Notes: generated by a model from the letters alone, not told the origin. Shown: positions 22,845 to 35,537, counted from the first letter of the stretch. The stretch: DNA of 64,000 nucleotides from Coptis chinensis (GCA_015680905.1 CM027380.1:16076001-16140000), one strand, 5' to 3'. Made by a program: numbers and translations.

Positions 22845-23163
22845 TTTTTAAATTTCGTTGTGACACATCATCATTTTTAGGAGCGAAAAATTTCTAAAAG
22901 GAAGGGATGAAACAATGCGGTCTGGGCAAATTTTGCTAAAAAAATTTGAACGGGTCAAGTTGTCCTGTCCCACTCCAAATTTTTTTAAAACGGGAGTAGT
23001 TGTCCCGTGCACTCTATTAGCCCATTTTATTTGAAAACGCCAGCTTAACAATGTTCCAAAGAACATTTGCCCCGCAAGAACTCACCAACATAACTCAAAA
23101 TCCAAACCTTCAATCACCCAATAAAAATTCGATTTTCAACCAAATTTGTTTCTGTTTTTTGCA
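22845..23163. other. Subterminal and 5' leader region of the Harbinger-like element
   Basis: Non-coding, between the left TIR and the PMD start codon. It contains the direct subterminal words ACGGGTCAAGTTGTCCTGTCC and CGGGAGTAGTTGTCCCGTGC, echoed at 36390-36440. Promoter signals are not distinct. Confidence 0.5.
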
Positions 23164-23178
23164 ATGGATCAATGTCGT

Positions 23179-24294
23179 TGATAAGAGCCCAAAACTGTAG
23201 TTTTAACCCCTTAACAATCATACTTTTAGACCAATTATGTGAGTAATAATTAAGAGTTAATATCGATTATGTGTTTTATGCATTTCAAAGCTTCAAAGTC
23301 TATTATGTGCGTAAATGTGCCACTTTAAGCGAGATAAAGGAGCAAAGGTCGGTTGCTAAGGAGTTCTGTGAATAAAGGCCAAGATTCAAGGAGACAAAGC
23401 CTTTGTAAAGCCCGGTCAAAAGCTGAAAAGTCAACACGGCGTAAAGAGTGCACAAGTCGCCAGAACTTCCGAAGGCGTATCTTTGGACTTAGATCTCGAA
23501 TTGGGAGTAGCTTATGTCAAAACGACCGCCTCGAAAAGAGCTTTCCAATGGTCCAAGCCTTGGCCCAATCAGAGGAGCAGAAGTGGACGAAAAACATCTG
23601 TCGAAGCCAACTGCACTTGAAGAGCCCATTTTGGACTAAAGAAATTGGGTTTTGGGCCCGATTTTCCGCCCAAAAACATGGCTCCAAGCCCATGCACGAT
23701 TTTTGATCCGGAAGTATAAAAACAAAAGCTTGACTCTTTGTTAATGGCAGTTAGGTTAGGAAGCTAATGTTAATGGAGTTTAGGGTTAGAATAATTTTTA
23801 GATCTAGAATTAAATCTTCATTTTAATTAGTTTTCATTTCCCTTGTTTTAATTTAAAGTATTAAAATATTGTTATTGCTTCATTAGATAAAAAAAGTAGT
23901 TTATTATTGATCAAATTCGATTTTGTCATTTATCTATTGCTTAGATCTAATTTCATTTATTGGTTGTTAGTCATTTCGTAGTTATTGATGTTAGATTTTA
24001 ATTATTATTTGTTAAATTTCATAAAGTTAGAATCTTTAGATTTAGTTGTCTTAAATTTATAATTAGTTTTAGTTTAAACACCAAACACATCACTCTCACT
24101 GTTCCTTGTGTTTGAATAATTGAATTCTATTTAAGTCTTGAGGGTTTAAGAGTGGAACGAAATCCTTACTCGTTGTATTGCATGAATATGTTTTGAGAGT
24201 AAGAAGAATTGATTTAAACGTAAGAACGGTAGGATTACGTATTAGTGTTCTTGTAGCATTAATATTAGGATTCTATTGTTTTTTCGGGTTACCA
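23179..24294 (+). repeat. 5' LTR of Athila-like element
   Basis: Begins TGATAAGAGCCCAAAACTG and ends GGGTTACCA, two bases before the primer site. Near-identical to 31636-32752. The TG...CA ends are conserved in both copies. Confidence 0.93.
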
Positions 24295-24296
24295 AA

Positions 24297-24309
24297 TGGC
24301 GCCGCTGCC
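24297..24309 (+). other. Primer-binding site of Athila-like element
   Basis: TGGCGCCGCTGCC, complementary to the 3' end of plant tRNA-Asp except one base (TGGCGCCGTTGCC expected). tRNA-Asp priming is usual in the Athila lineage. Confidence 0.8.
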
Positions 24310-25640
24310 ATCTTAATCTCGTTCATGACAAGAATTCAATTGCTTGAATCCAAGGGGCAATCCCCCATTCTCTACCCACCCACCCTTTTAATTTTTCATT
24401 CTTGTTTCTTGAATTTTCGAACCGTTTCAATTGTTTCAGCATAGGGGCTGCGGATTCACAGAGAAAACACTGCGGTGAAGATATTTCTAAATTTTCGAAA
24501 ATTCTGAAAATTTTCATACATATTATTTAATGTGTTGTTGATTTACTGGAATATTTTCAGATTTTTCAGAGTTGGTTTACCTTGTAAAACAAATACGATC
24601 TTTACAGTACTGCATTTCAGTTTTCACACCGTATGTGTTCTTGAAAAACAGACAAGTAAGGTTACTTAAGGAGTTCTAAAAATTCTATAATTTTTACAGG
24701 AGTATCTATCCTAACTAAGGAGTTTGTAGTAAAATTTGATGAGTTTTATTTGTTTTGACCTCCTAAATAGTAGAGTGTTTCCAGTGTGTTTCTGCAGTGT
24801 TGCAAACACTTAATATCTGGAACACCATCCAATAAGGAGAGGTTTTAGAACTCCAATTGCTCTAAACTTTTTATAGGAACAACTAGAATCTCTCAGGAGT
24901 CTCCAGTAAAAATTTGGAAATTTTTGGATTTGTTTTGATGGGTTAACCATTCGGTTGTTTGTATTGTGTCCGAAAACCGTTACGCAAACTTTGAAGGGCT
25001 GTAGAGGGACTTTCACAACTCCGATCGATCTGAAATTTTACAGGCTACTTGATAGACGTCTTAGAAAATTACTGTAAAAATTTCAGATTTTTTGGAGTAC
25101 GATAAAAGGCCTAAAACTTGAAAACCCTGGAGCGCGACCCGCGCCCAAACCGAGCGCGACCCGCGCCCAAAACACTGGACATTCGACAAAACAGAGGGCA
25201 CTCGCGCCCAACTCGCGCCCACTCGCGCCCTCAAGGGAAAATTCAGTGTGAACAGCCCAGTTTTCACAGAAAAATGCAAATTTTTATTCCTTAAAGTTAT
25301 TTAGTGTTTCTAACTTGTTAAATACACTGAAATCGCGTATACAAGACGCTATTCAAACGCGTAGCAAGGAGGCATTCAGGTACTCCTTCTTCCACTCCTC
25401 GCCTCTTCTGTCAGAGGAGTTTTAATTTTAGTATAATCAGGCTTGTTTTTCGTAGAAATAAATATAACACGCCTATCTAGAATTTCACACACTACACCTG
25501 CATCAATGGCTAAAGAACAAGAGACTCCTCTCTCTCGATTTTTTATAAAGCCCTAAACGATGGCCCTAAGTCGTGCATCGTTCTTGCAGACCTAGTGGGG
25601 GATTTTCGAATCCCCCTAATATATTTAACTTGTTACCGGT
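24310..25640. other. Untranslated leader of Athila-like element
   Basis: No coding evidence. A GC-rich patch at 25130-25230 contains repeated GCGCGACCCGCGCCCAAA and ACTCGCGCCC units, unlike the AT-rich surroundings. Confidence 0.6.
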
Positions 25641-26700
25641 TTTCATGGTTTAGACCACGAGAAGCCTTACCAGCACATGCGTGGGATAGACCAAGTTCTC
25701 ACTACATTCCATCATCCTAGCGTAAGTCCGTATCAAGTTAAACTTAGGGTGTTTCCTTTCACCCTAGCCGACAAGGCGGCGTCTTGGTTAACTGCCCAAA
25801 TGCCAAACTCGGTGGACTCATGGGCTCAACTTGTTCAATTGTTCATGGAACAATTTTACCCACCACTAAAGACAGGATGAAATGCTTCACAAGATTCATT
25901 TCTTCACCCGAATCCTCATGAATCCTTTTCGGAGGCCGGAATCGTTTCACTCGATCTTCTCATTGAATGCCCAAGATCATAATCTTAAAAAGACACGCTT
26001 TGTTCTTTCTTTCTTCAAGGGGCTTTCACATTATCATAAGGAGGTTCTAGATATCATGTCCGGGGTAGTTTTCTTAGTAAAGGAGCCTTGGAGGCTTATA
26101 CATTCTTAGAAGATCAATCTAAGAGGAACAACAATTGGGGAGGTAACGATTCCTCCCGCCCTCTCCTTCTTCTCTTGAGGTTAAACATGATCCCGAGCTT
26201 AAAACTCTTTATCGATGCCCTCACTAAAAAGGTAGATGCCATCTCTGTTCAACAACAACCCCACTCCAGTCATGAACATTAACTCTACTTCGTTGTAATG
26301 TGCATTTGTAGTCTTGAGCATTCCGACTTCTATTGTCCTCTTGTCTATGCACAAACACCACCACAACCATCACACTTCAAACAGGTTAACTCAACATCAA
26401 GGACAAGGGAACTTAGGTGACCAGAATAGAGGTTTAGTACCCATAACCCGAGAACTATCAACATCAAGACATGAACGCCAACAAGCTTTAATTCCAATAC
26501 AACCATCTACGACAAAGTAGTAGTAACCTTGTTGGAGAAACAAAATCAAATTATGCAACAAAACTCCAACTTAATGAAAGATCGGCATGATCAAAACTCT
26601 AATATGATGAAACAAACAATGCAAATGATGCGATCTTTGTGCCAAAAGGTTATTGACATGTCTTTTTAACCAAAATAATAACCAAACCGGCGTTTCCAAG
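25641..26700 (+). pseudogene. gag of Athila-like element (frameshifted)
   Basis: 25677-25880 encodes the retrotransposon gag core (VSPYQVKLRVFPFTLADKAA, SWLTAQMPNSVDSWAQLVQL, FMEQFYPPLKTG). Later pieces in other frames (GALEAYTFLEDQSKRNNNWG; QNQIMQQNSNLMKDRHDQN near 26550) match the downstream Athila gag. Several stops and frame changes break it. Gag would form the virus-like particle and package RNA; here only a relic remains. Confidence 0.8.
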
Positions 26701-26828
26701 TCAAGCAATGCCTAATCCTAAGTCAACAAACACCGCCGAAATAAAAGTATTCATGTAATGGTAATATAAACCAAGGGGACCTACAGTGATCCACTACCCC
26801 TTCGCTCGTATGAGTAGTTGATAACCAA

Positions 26829-27640
26829 GTGACTATGCCTAAAGATTACCCGCAAACTAAAAATGATGCCATACCAAATACTATAATAGGAAGTGAAGAC
26901 CCTACACCTGTAGAGGTTCCAATATGGACACCTAGATGGAAAATGGATAGAGATAAAGCAAAGACTAATAAAACTTTTATCCCTTCCGCTAAAAATAGCG
27001 ATAAAGCACCATATCCCCAAAGACTAGTTGTGTTTAAAAAGGACGAGAATTTTGATGAGATTAGGGAAGTGTTTAAAAATTTGACTATAAACCTACCTTT
27101 TCTAGAAGCTATAAAAAGTCTACCTGGACATGCTAAGTTTCTAAAAGAGTTGTGCACCAAGAAGAGGAAAACCAACATACCCCACGAAGCATTCTTAACT
27201 GAACAATATCCCTCTTTATCTGAACATAACGGAATTGTTAAGTACAAGGACCACGGTCGCCCCTATCAGTCTGATGCACCTTAGGTGATACCTTCATAAC
27301 AACTGCTTTATTAGACCTAGGGGCGAGTGTTAACTTACTCCCTTTTTATTTATATAAACAACTAGGTCTAACAAAACTTCAACCAACCAAAATGACTTTG
27401 CAGTTAGCCGATCGTTCTATTAAGTATCCCAAGGTGTAGTTGAAAATATTCTCGTTAAAGTTCGTGGATTTTTACTATCCAAATTTACTTTGTTATTCTT
27501 GACACGTAAGTTGCTCATGATTCCATTCCCATCATCTTAGGGGGCGCCCTTTCTTGGCAACCGCCAATGCCCAAATCAATTGTCGGGATGGCTCAATGAC
27601 TCTTTTACTTTTGGAAATCTTTCGTAGAAGTTAACATGTT
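26829..27640 (+). pseudogene. Gag-Pol linker and protease region of Athila-like element
   Basis: 26829-27284 is an open frame with the Athila linker: APYPQRLVVFKKDENFDEIR, NLTINLPFLEAIKSLPGHAK and FLKELCTKKRK. After a frame change, 27290-27350 encodes FITTALLDLGASVNLLPF, the aspartic-protease active site (D-L-G-A-S) typical of Athila. Stops follow, and the distal IILGGALSWQPPMP segment is in another frame near 27530. Confidence 0.8.
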
Positions 27641-27666
27641 TAGACAAACCGCAGGGACAACTAGGT

Positions 27667-28305
27667 TTGCCTGTAGAAGGGGAAGTGAAGTCCATTGAAA
27701 GTTTTGTACCTCACATTAGTGCGGCTGACACTTTAGTCCCCACACTAGTAGATACCCCTCTTATGGAAGAAGACAAGGATCACAATTTCTACTCCCTAGA
27801 CGTAGATAACATCAAGGAGGATTTCCTTCGACTCTTTTGCAACCCTTCTTTGCCGCCTCGTGAGTTCTCTTCTATTGACATCCATTCATCTCTTGACGCC
27901 ATGACGGAAGAAGAATTTTTCACCCTCTATCCCAGTGATTCTTCTTACCCACCTATTGAGGAATGTCTTGCATATCTCAAGGCCTCTGATGATATAGACC
28001 TAAGAACACTAGTTGAACACCATTCACCCACCTCACATCCTCATGTCACTCATTCACCTTCCATCACGAATGTTCCTCGCCCTCTACCTTTTCAAAGAAC
28101 CATTGAGTTTGTACTTGACCTTGGTGTTTCTCCTATGCTTCATAACTATCTAAAACCAACTAGTAAAGAAGTAACACCCAAGGACAAGCCACCGGACACT
28201 TTTTCATTTTTTCCATTTTTCCCTTCTCAAAATTATCCACATCCTACGTTATCTTCCACAACCATCAATTTTCTCATGTTCATTTACTTGGCATTCCCTT
28301 CGTAG
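27667..28305 (+). pseudogene. Post-protease Athila-like ORF, 212 codons
   Basis: Open frame beginning MPVEGEVKSIESFVPHISAA, rich in acidic residues, Ser and Pro, ending FPS just before an FVGGTKKKTVCSIRF-like segment. In a full element reverse transcriptase would follow, but none does. It is probably the stub of pol left by an internal deletion. No catalytic motif seen. Confidence 0.5.
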
Positions 28306-29023
28306 GAGGGACAAAGAAGAAAACTGTATGCTCGATTAGGTTTTAGATCTATAAGGCTTTACTCTCATTCCACTAAAAGCTACATCATAGGAAATCTTGG
28401 TGCTTAATTACGTTTGATGGTGCATTCCATGTTAATTATTTGTGGAAAGACCCACAACTTTTAGATTATTGATATATGGGAAACCGCGCATGTAAATACA
28501 TATATATCACTTTAAGTCTAGGGAATCGACTTTAAAAGACCCATCGTTTTAAAACAAATTTTACAAACCTGTTTTCAAAAATTTGTTTGGGGAATAAAAA
28601 GTGTTTGGTTTTTCCATGCTTGATCACTAAACTTCCTATTCTTACCCCCACCTCGCTCCCTTGTAAAAAAAAAAAAACGCTTTCCACTCCAAGTTTTACC
28701 TTCTTTTTTGCTCTAAACTCCGGTTTCAACTTTACAAAGGCGCTGCTTTGTCGATGCCGCTGGCGCTTTACTTTTTTTGAAGAATTTTATCGAGGCGCCT
28801 TAATCGCCCTCATCTTCGAAGCGCGACCATCCGACTCTTGGACCTAGAAATTTGACCAGCCATACCAAAGCGACTTCGGCGCTCAAACACCGGAATTCCA
28901 AATACACGCGGCGCGCTTCGCCCTAGTTGAGCCTTCCAGCTACCGACTTCCGTCGACCGAGAAAAATTCCAGTTTTCCACGGGTTGTTCCCGGTTCATTC
29001 AGCTGTTCCAGGCGTAGTTCGAG
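28306..29023. other. Non-coding interior of the Athila-like element
   Basis: Lies where RT, RNase H and integrase would be in an autonomous copy. No pol motif is present in either strand. It serves as leader for the ORF at 29024. Confidence 0.6.
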
Positions 29024-29809
29024 ATGACATCTCCTATAATAATACTGGAACAGTCTTTCAAAGATTTGTTTCAAAGCACTACTTATGGTGCTTGGTTTCG
29101 CGAAGTGATCACACACGTAGGCTGGGAACCGCTTATGGTTCTTGCTAGCATTTGTTCTTGGACTTGCTATGCCGCTGAAATACAAGACCCATGGTGCTAT
29201 TGGGTAGATAATATGTATGTCTACACTTATGAGTTTTTGCATGAGTCGTATGGGGCAGGCATTTTCCGTATCGTCGACCAAGAGGAATATAACGTCGCCC
29301 TTGGTAGCCTGTCCATGAACATAGGAACTGTTATGTTTTGGATCATGCTAAACATTTTAGGGGAATGACATTTTTCTTCTGTGAATGATGCCACTTGCAG
29401 CGTCTTCCTTGCTTTAGCCACGGGACGTATGTGCCATGACCTTCCCAGAACTTTGATGTCTAGTTTAGCTCGAGCCCATAGCATGAGGCATAAGTACCTT
29501 CTTATGCCTGTTCTAATTTCCCGTATTATGCTATGTTTCTTTCCTATTTTTTGTGCCCGTTTCACGGATTGGGTTGGGGTCGACATTGTGAGACCCACCA
29601 ATTATATTATCAGATCTTTCCGTGCAATGACTTGGCAAGGGTGGAGGATACAACCTCATCAGGTTGCACCTTACACCCCATCCGACCAAGTGGCGCTTAA
29701 TAGGTTAGCAATCATAGATGATAAATGGCGTGAAGCATGGCAAATTATCATGGCATGGCAGGACGCGAAGGAACCTCACTTCTTGATAGAAGAGGAGGAT
29801 GGCGAATAA
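29024..29809 (+). pseudogene. Athila ORF1/putative plant transposon protein-like ORF, one internal stop
   Basis: A single frame from ATG 29024 to TAA 29809 (262 codons), interrupted only by TGA at 29366-29368. The first half reads LEQSFKDLFQSTTYGAWFRE; the second half has DATCSVFLALATGRM, HKYLLMPVLISRIMLCF and VDIVRPTNYIIRSF. The second half resembles, from memory of the family pattern, the ORF found 3' of pol in many Athila elements and annotated as ATHILA ORF-1 or putative plant transposon protein. It has an acidic end (LIEEEDGE). Function is unknown even in relatives. It is the longest near-intact frame of this element and lies between protease and 3' LTR. Confidence 0.5.
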
Positions 29810-31621
29810 AACGGGAGTGGAGGTAAGTTTTTAGTTTCAGTTAGTGTCTGTTTATGTCCCAAGCAATTTAATTCTGTTAACCCCATAATGGGTGGAACTC
29901 TTATAGAGTTGCGTCAGTTTACTTTTCTATATTAGTATATTCTAACCTTGTTTTGCAGATGTTCCAGAATTTCACGCATTTCCATGGTATTTTTCTACCC
30001 TCTTTATTTAAATGCTTTGAGGACAAAGCATTCTTCTTGTTTGGGGGGGGGGGGCATAGAAATACGTGTAATTAAGGCATCTGTTAGGATATAGATATGT
30101 ATAATATGCATTTGTTTTCAAGTTAAAAATTTCAAAAATATAAATAAATAAGTTTATGCTATACACTTAGGAATATTGGTATTGTTTTCTTTCTCTATGC
30201 TCTTAACAATCTAGAAGTCTCACGTAGCTTTTGCATCAGAATAATTGTTAGAAACTTAGGTTAATATGTAGGTAATAATCTTTGCATCTATCTATAAATA
30301 TATTACATGAGTATCTATGATTGTTAGTAGTAAGTTTATGAAATCTAGGCTAGAGTACTTATTCTACAAATCCTGTGAGAATATAGCCTAAAGCCTTATA
30401 TGAGCGAAATATTTGAGAAATGACACAAGGGAGAAGTAAAATCCGGATAGAGAAATCACACGTCCACTTGCTTGATCACTATGCCATATCCTAAGCGAGA
30501 ATTTAGGCCCTCTTTGGATCGATATAGCCAAAAATTCAAACCTATGAATTATTTTCCGCTAGTAAGCCCCTCGAGCCTTTCTTTAGCCTTCCATAAACCA
30601 CAATTCCTTTACCCTGTTACAAAAAAACAAAACAAAATAAAAAATTCAACTTACCCAATCTAGAATAAGTCCGAGAATAGAACGAGTGAAGAAAAGAAGA
30701 AGAGAAAACACTGTGGTAAACAAAAATTAGTTAGTTGCTTCAAAAAGAAAAGAAGCTTCCATTCAAAAAAAAATAATAAAAAAAGAAAAAAAATATATAG
30801 AAATAAATAAAAACTCCAAAAATAGAATAAAAGGGAGTCAAAAAGCCAAAGAAAAGAAAAAGAAAAATATGGCTAAGGATGGAAACAAAGTATAGAAGCA
30901 AAAGAAAATAACAAGGTTTTCTAAGTTACATAATATGAAGACTCTATTATCTCGGACTTGTCCTTTTGAATATCCATTTCCTTCCTTCTTAAACCATCTC
31001 TTAATCCCATGAACACCTAATAAAGACCTCTAGCTCAATTAGGAATAGGTTAGTGTGATAGTAAGTGGCAGATGTGTTTGATCGACTCTCGGCTTCCTTG
31101 TGTGTCATTGAGATTGTAAGGTAAAGTGTGCCCACCGCACACTGGAGTAGCTTAACTTGAGCGGAAAAATCGAGTGATTTTTGTCTTGACTTTTATGTGA
31201 GGACCTACTTAAGGGCGCTATTCGAAGTTTCAGAAGCGGACCTGCTAAGCATTTCATAGCATTACTCATTGTATATATGTTATTAAGTAGATGATTGATT
31301 ATTATGCATATATTAGCTTAGGTTTCGACATGACTATTCTCAGATTCAATTGCTAGTGAGATGTATAGATAGTTGAGACATGAATGAGGAAACAATAGTT
31401 TTATTTCTTAGTCGTTGTAGTATAGATGAAGTTTGTGAGTACCTTCATTTGGAAAACTCTCACGAGGCTATAACTTCGTCCACTAGGGAATTCCTAGTGG
31501 TTTAAGGCCTTGTTGCATATGGTCAATGCAATGACCTCAAATAAAAATGAGAGTAGATAGAACTCCATTTTTGGTCACTTATTCTAATTTCTCATCTTTG
31601 CTTGAGGACAAGCAAAATGCT
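29810..31621. other. Long 3' untranslated region of Athila-like element
   Basis: No coding. At 29995-30055 TTTGAGGACAAAGCATTC followed by a G12 run copies the motif that precedes the true polypurine tract at 31598-31635, a second tract-like site. 30600-30890 is A/G-rich on the plus strand. Confidence 0.6.
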
Positions 31622-31635
31622 GTTTGGGGGTGGTT
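31622..31635 (+). other. Polypurine tract of Athila-like element
   Basis: GTTTGGGGGTGGTT immediately before the 3' LTR, preceded by TTGCTTGAGGACAAGCAAAA, a hairpin-like motif commonly seen in this position in Athila-type elements. Confidence 0.75.
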
Positions 31636-32752
31636 TGATAAGAGCCCAAAACTGTAGTTTTAACCCCTTAACAATCATACTTTTAGACCAATTATGTGAG
31701 TAATAATTAAGAGTTAATACTGATTACGTGTTTTTATGCATTTTAGGCTTCAAAGTCTATTATGTGCAGAAATGTGCCACTTTAGCGAGATAAAGGAGCA
31801 AAGGTCGGTTGCTAAGGAGTTCTGTGAATAAAGGCCAAGATTCAAGGAGACAAAGCCTTTGTAAAGCCCGGTCAAAAGCTGAAAAGTCAACACGGGCAGA
31901 AAGAGTGCACAAGTCAGCAGAACTTCCGAAGGCCGTATCTTTGGACTCAGATCTCGGAATTGGGAGTAGCTTATGTCAAAACGACCGGCTCGAAAAGAGC
32001 TTTCCAATGGTCCAAGCCTTGGCCCAATCAGAGGAGCAGAAGTGGACGAAACATCTGTCGAAGCCAACTGCAGCTGAAGAGCCCATTTTGGACTAAAGAA
32101 ATTGGGTTTTGGGCCCGATTTTCCGGCCCAAAACATGGCTCCAAGCCCATGCACGATTTTTGGATCTGGAAGTATAAAAACAAAAGCTTGACTCTTTGTT
32201 AATGGCAGTTAGGTTAGGAAGCTAATGTTAATGGAGTTTAGGGTTAGAATAATTTTTAGATCTAGAATTAAATCTTCATTTTAATTAGTTTTCATTTCCC
32301 TTGTTTTAATTTAAAGTATTAAAATATTGTTATTGCTTCATTAGATAAATAAAGTAGTTTATTATTGATCAAATTCGATTTTGTCATTTATCTATTGCTT
32401 AGATCTAATTTCATTTCTTGGTTGTTAGTCATTTCAGAGTTATTGATGTTAGATTTTAATTATTATTTGTTAAATTTCATAAAAGTTAGAATCTTTAGAT
32501 TTAGTTGTCTTAAATTTATAATTAGTTTTAGTTTAAACACCAAACACATCACTCTCACTGTTCCTTGTGTTTGAATAATTGAATTCTATTTAAGTCTTGA
32601 GGGTTTAAGAGTGGAACGAAATCCTTACTCGTTGTATTGCATGAATATGTTTTGAGAGTAAGAAGAATTGATTTAAACGTAAGAACGGTAGGATTACGTA
32701 TTAGTGTTCTTGTAGCATTAATATTAGGATTCTATTGTTTTTACGGTTACCA
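31636..32752 (+). repeat. 3' LTR of Athila-like element
   Basis: Begins TGATAAGAGCCC directly after the polypurine tract and ends CGGTTACCA, followed by the duplicated GTCGT and then the PMD coding sequence. Confidence 0.93.
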
Positions 32753-35319
32753 GTCGTCGAGCTGGACGTAAGAAGACTATTATGCGTGGCTCGGGGAGTT
32801 CAAATCCTCCAGAAAATGAGAGTGAACTCGTACCGGAAAATGATTTCAATTTTCCACAGAGATTGAGCATTGTTGATCATCCGACATTGGCTCCCAATCC
32901 AGACATGCATGTTTCATGTTTATATAACACTGACGGAGTAAGTATGAGTTTATGAACGTTGTTCAATTGATTTTGATTTAAAATCGTGTTTAAAATTTAA
33001 CGTATACTAACTGTTTGATTAAATGCCTCAACGTATAGAAAATGAGTTCGATGAGATGGAGATGCGATGCCGAGTATTAAAGACTTCCGAGTCATCTAGT
33101 GGAAAGAGGGGAGGAAATGGAGCACGTAAGAGCTCGAATTTTGGGAACACCTTTTGGTCCATTGATATCGCGGTCTGAGCATTGGACCGATCGTCCAATC
33201 GATATTTGCATTGGCGAAACGATGGTGGCACACCACACACACTTTTCACCTTCCATGTGGTGAGATTGGTATCACACCACTTGACTTTACAATGCTAACG
33301 GGTTTAAGTGTGGGGTGAAGAAGCCTGTTTTGTTTGATTCAAGTATCGAAGATGATTTTGAAAGGTTGAAGACTCTCTACTGCCTTCGTTGTTTGATGTT
33401 GAAGGTAGACTTGTTTCAAAGAATATGGATGGCAGATACATTTTGAACCTGTACATCAGAGAAAAATTTATGCACCGATTGAGTATTGAATATTGTTTAG
33501 AACATGAAGTTGACGCCCTATATTTGGACCCAAACTCTGCGAAGGAGGATGAGTTTATCAGGATTTTTTTGTTATATTTTTTGGGCCAAGTTGGTTTTAC
33601 AACAGGAAAATCTGGGGTTCGGGCTGGCTGGTTAGCGTCTTTGGTAGACCTTGATAGCTTGGAAGATTTTGATTGGGGAGGTGCTTTCATGGCACATTTA
33701 TATACAGGGCTTGATTTGTTTGTACAAACAAATCAAATGGGGAAGCAATGCAACGGAATTACTTGGATACTACAGGTAATTCAATAGGATTTAACTTTTA
33801 AGATATAAGCTTTTATTTTGTTAGTTAAATATTATATAATTTAAATTAATTAGATACACTTTCATTTGATTATTTCAGTACTGGTGGTATGAGTATTTGG
33901 CTTGCTTAAACCCTATACTGAAAGAGGATTGGGATAAGGACTTATGGCCTCGCCCACAGGGATGGGTTGTTTTTGGTCATGCTAGATTAAAGGAAGAGGT
34001 CCATAATGATCTTCAAGCTGCTAGGATCCAAATAGAGACGAAAAGTATGAAATCTATTGTTTGGAGTCCGTGGCAAGGTTCTCAATTTGAGAATATGCAT
34101 ATCTGTCAGCATAGTACTCTAATGTCGTTAAAAAGATTCATATTGCAAGCCCCTGATATACGTGCTTGGTTCCTTGGAGATAGGGTGACTATGCAAACCA
34201 TTGGATATACGTATATTTTTGCTCCCCCACCCACAGATATGCGTGCCATGGATGTTTCAGAGAATTTGATTGAACGGTATCGCGTTGAGAGTGCGTGGCC
34301 GTGTTTTACAGATTATGTTGATGTGAACTCCAGTCTTGATTATGAGACTTATTGGCGAAAGTTTCTAGGGGAAGCCTATCTGCGGGTCCATCAGTATAGA
34401 GGTGCAAACATGGATGTCGCAACTAGTCGAGTTTTAGGCGAGACGTCCAATTCCCCTTAAACCCGCAAGTTCCACAAGATCATCTGGAGTATATCATGGT
34501 TATACACCCCCACCTAGTGATCCATATGACCCATGGTCATACCGCATTGTTAGTTCTCAGGGAATGGAGACCACATTTCACTTGGAGCGTCCGGTGCTTG
34601 TACCTGATCTACAACAGTTTAATGAGGTATATTTATATTTCATTATGTTAATTTAAACACACTATGTATATTTAACTTATATACAATATTGACACAATGC
34701 AGGAAACAGATGAAAGGCAAATCAACCAGGGGCTTCGAGCTAGTTTAATTGAGCACACTCAACAGTATTATGGCTATTTAGACGAAGAACGAATGCAAAG
34801 TGCAAACGCTGAGCGTAGGATGGCTGAGATGACAAACGAATTGGAAGCCTTGGTAATTTTATTATATGTTTTACATTTTCATTTTTTATATATATATATT
34901 CAATTTTATATTTTAATTGCATTGTGTTGATGTTTCAGAGAATTGCTACTGATATCATGCAACAAAACGATTTTAATAAGAGAGCTTAAAACGGAGGGAG
35001 TGGCCGAGAGCGGTCGAGGCGGTGCTCCATAGTGTTATATTACACTATTTTGTAATAATTTAGTTATGTCATTGTTTTTGTTGTTGGTTGTTGGTTGTTG
35101 TTGTTTTTTAGGGTTTGAACAGGTTTTTGAGAATCTTAACAGGTTTAGGTATATGAATTATGTTGATTAAACAAAGGAGGCTATGTCCAATTTTTTTTAT
35201 GCATTAAATTAATTATTACATTACGTTAATTACGTTAATTATTACTTAGAATCTATACATGCTTTTTATTATGTAGACAAAGAAATTCTCATGTGAACAA
35301 TCAAGCCCATGTGAACGTG

Positions 35320-35450
35320 ACTAATAAGCCCATGGGCCTCAATTTATTATTCCTCCAATCAATTTATATCCGTTGGCATTATTCCCAAGGGGGGATCAAT
35401 TTATATCCGTTGGCATTTATTCCCAACGGATATATTTCTATCCGTTGGGC
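35320..35450. repeat. Short tandem duplication ATCAATTTATATCCGTTGGC
   Basis: A 46-bp unit (AATTTATATCCGTTGGCATT plus ATTCCCAA) occurs twice, with a partial third in inverted sense (CCAACGGATAT). Just upstream of the Cys-rich ORF. Confidence 0.7.
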
Positions 35451-35537
35451 CTTTGCATATATATTCAAAGTCATTTTCATTCCTCACTTCAGCTTCTCAT
35501 TTTCATTCTCTAATCTTTCTCAACTTCAACTACCAAT

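Larger units (their letters stand above)
23179..32752 (+). mobile_element. Athila-like LTR retrotransposon, lacking RT/RNase H/integrase
   Basis: Two LTRs of about 1.12 kb in direct orientation are flanked by the 5-bp target duplication GTCGT (23174-23178 and 32753-32757). A tRNA-Asp-type primer site follows the 5' LTR and a polypurine tract precedes the 3' LTR. Gag and protease segments match the Athila lineage of Ty3/gypsy. No RT, RNase H or integrase is present between protease and the 3' region, so this is a non-autonomous derivative. The LTRs differ at only some tens of positions by eye, concentrated in the first 300 bp, implying a fairly recent insertion relative to the decay of its host gene. 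Confidence 0.92.
23164..34989 (+). pseudogene. Plant mobile domain (PMD, MAIL/PP7-long-form-like) gene, split by a retrotransposon
   Basis: Exon 1 starts MDQCR at 23164, is interrupted after codon 5, and resumes at 32758 with RAGRKK; it ends near 32940. Exon 2 (about 33041-33775) holds the PMD core: EEMEHVRARI, GPLISRSEHW, FHLPCGEIGITPLDFTMLTG, then FLLYFLGQVGF and DWGGAFMAHLY. Exon 3 (33880-34626) continues YWWYEYLACLNP, WPRPQGWVVFGHARLKEE, APDIRAWFLGDR. Exons 4 and 5 (34704-34851, 34939-34989) encode a coiled-coil-like tail. At least four frame changes (about 33105, 33220, 33315-33390, 34455) disable it. PMD proteins such as MAIN and MAIL1 act in plant gene silencing and meristem maintenance, and PMD copies are known inside transposons. 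Here it is cargo of the TTA-flanked element. Confidence 0.85.

Noticed and set aside
25130..25280. GC-rich minus-strand frame of 72 codons in the Athila leader
   Set aside because: Produced by short GCGCCC-type repeats; no domain and no start context.
31750..32154. 134-codon minus-strand frame within the 3' LTR (and related frames at 23353)
   Set aside because: Lies wholly in LTR sequence, is broken in the other LTR by small indels, and has no recognisable domain.
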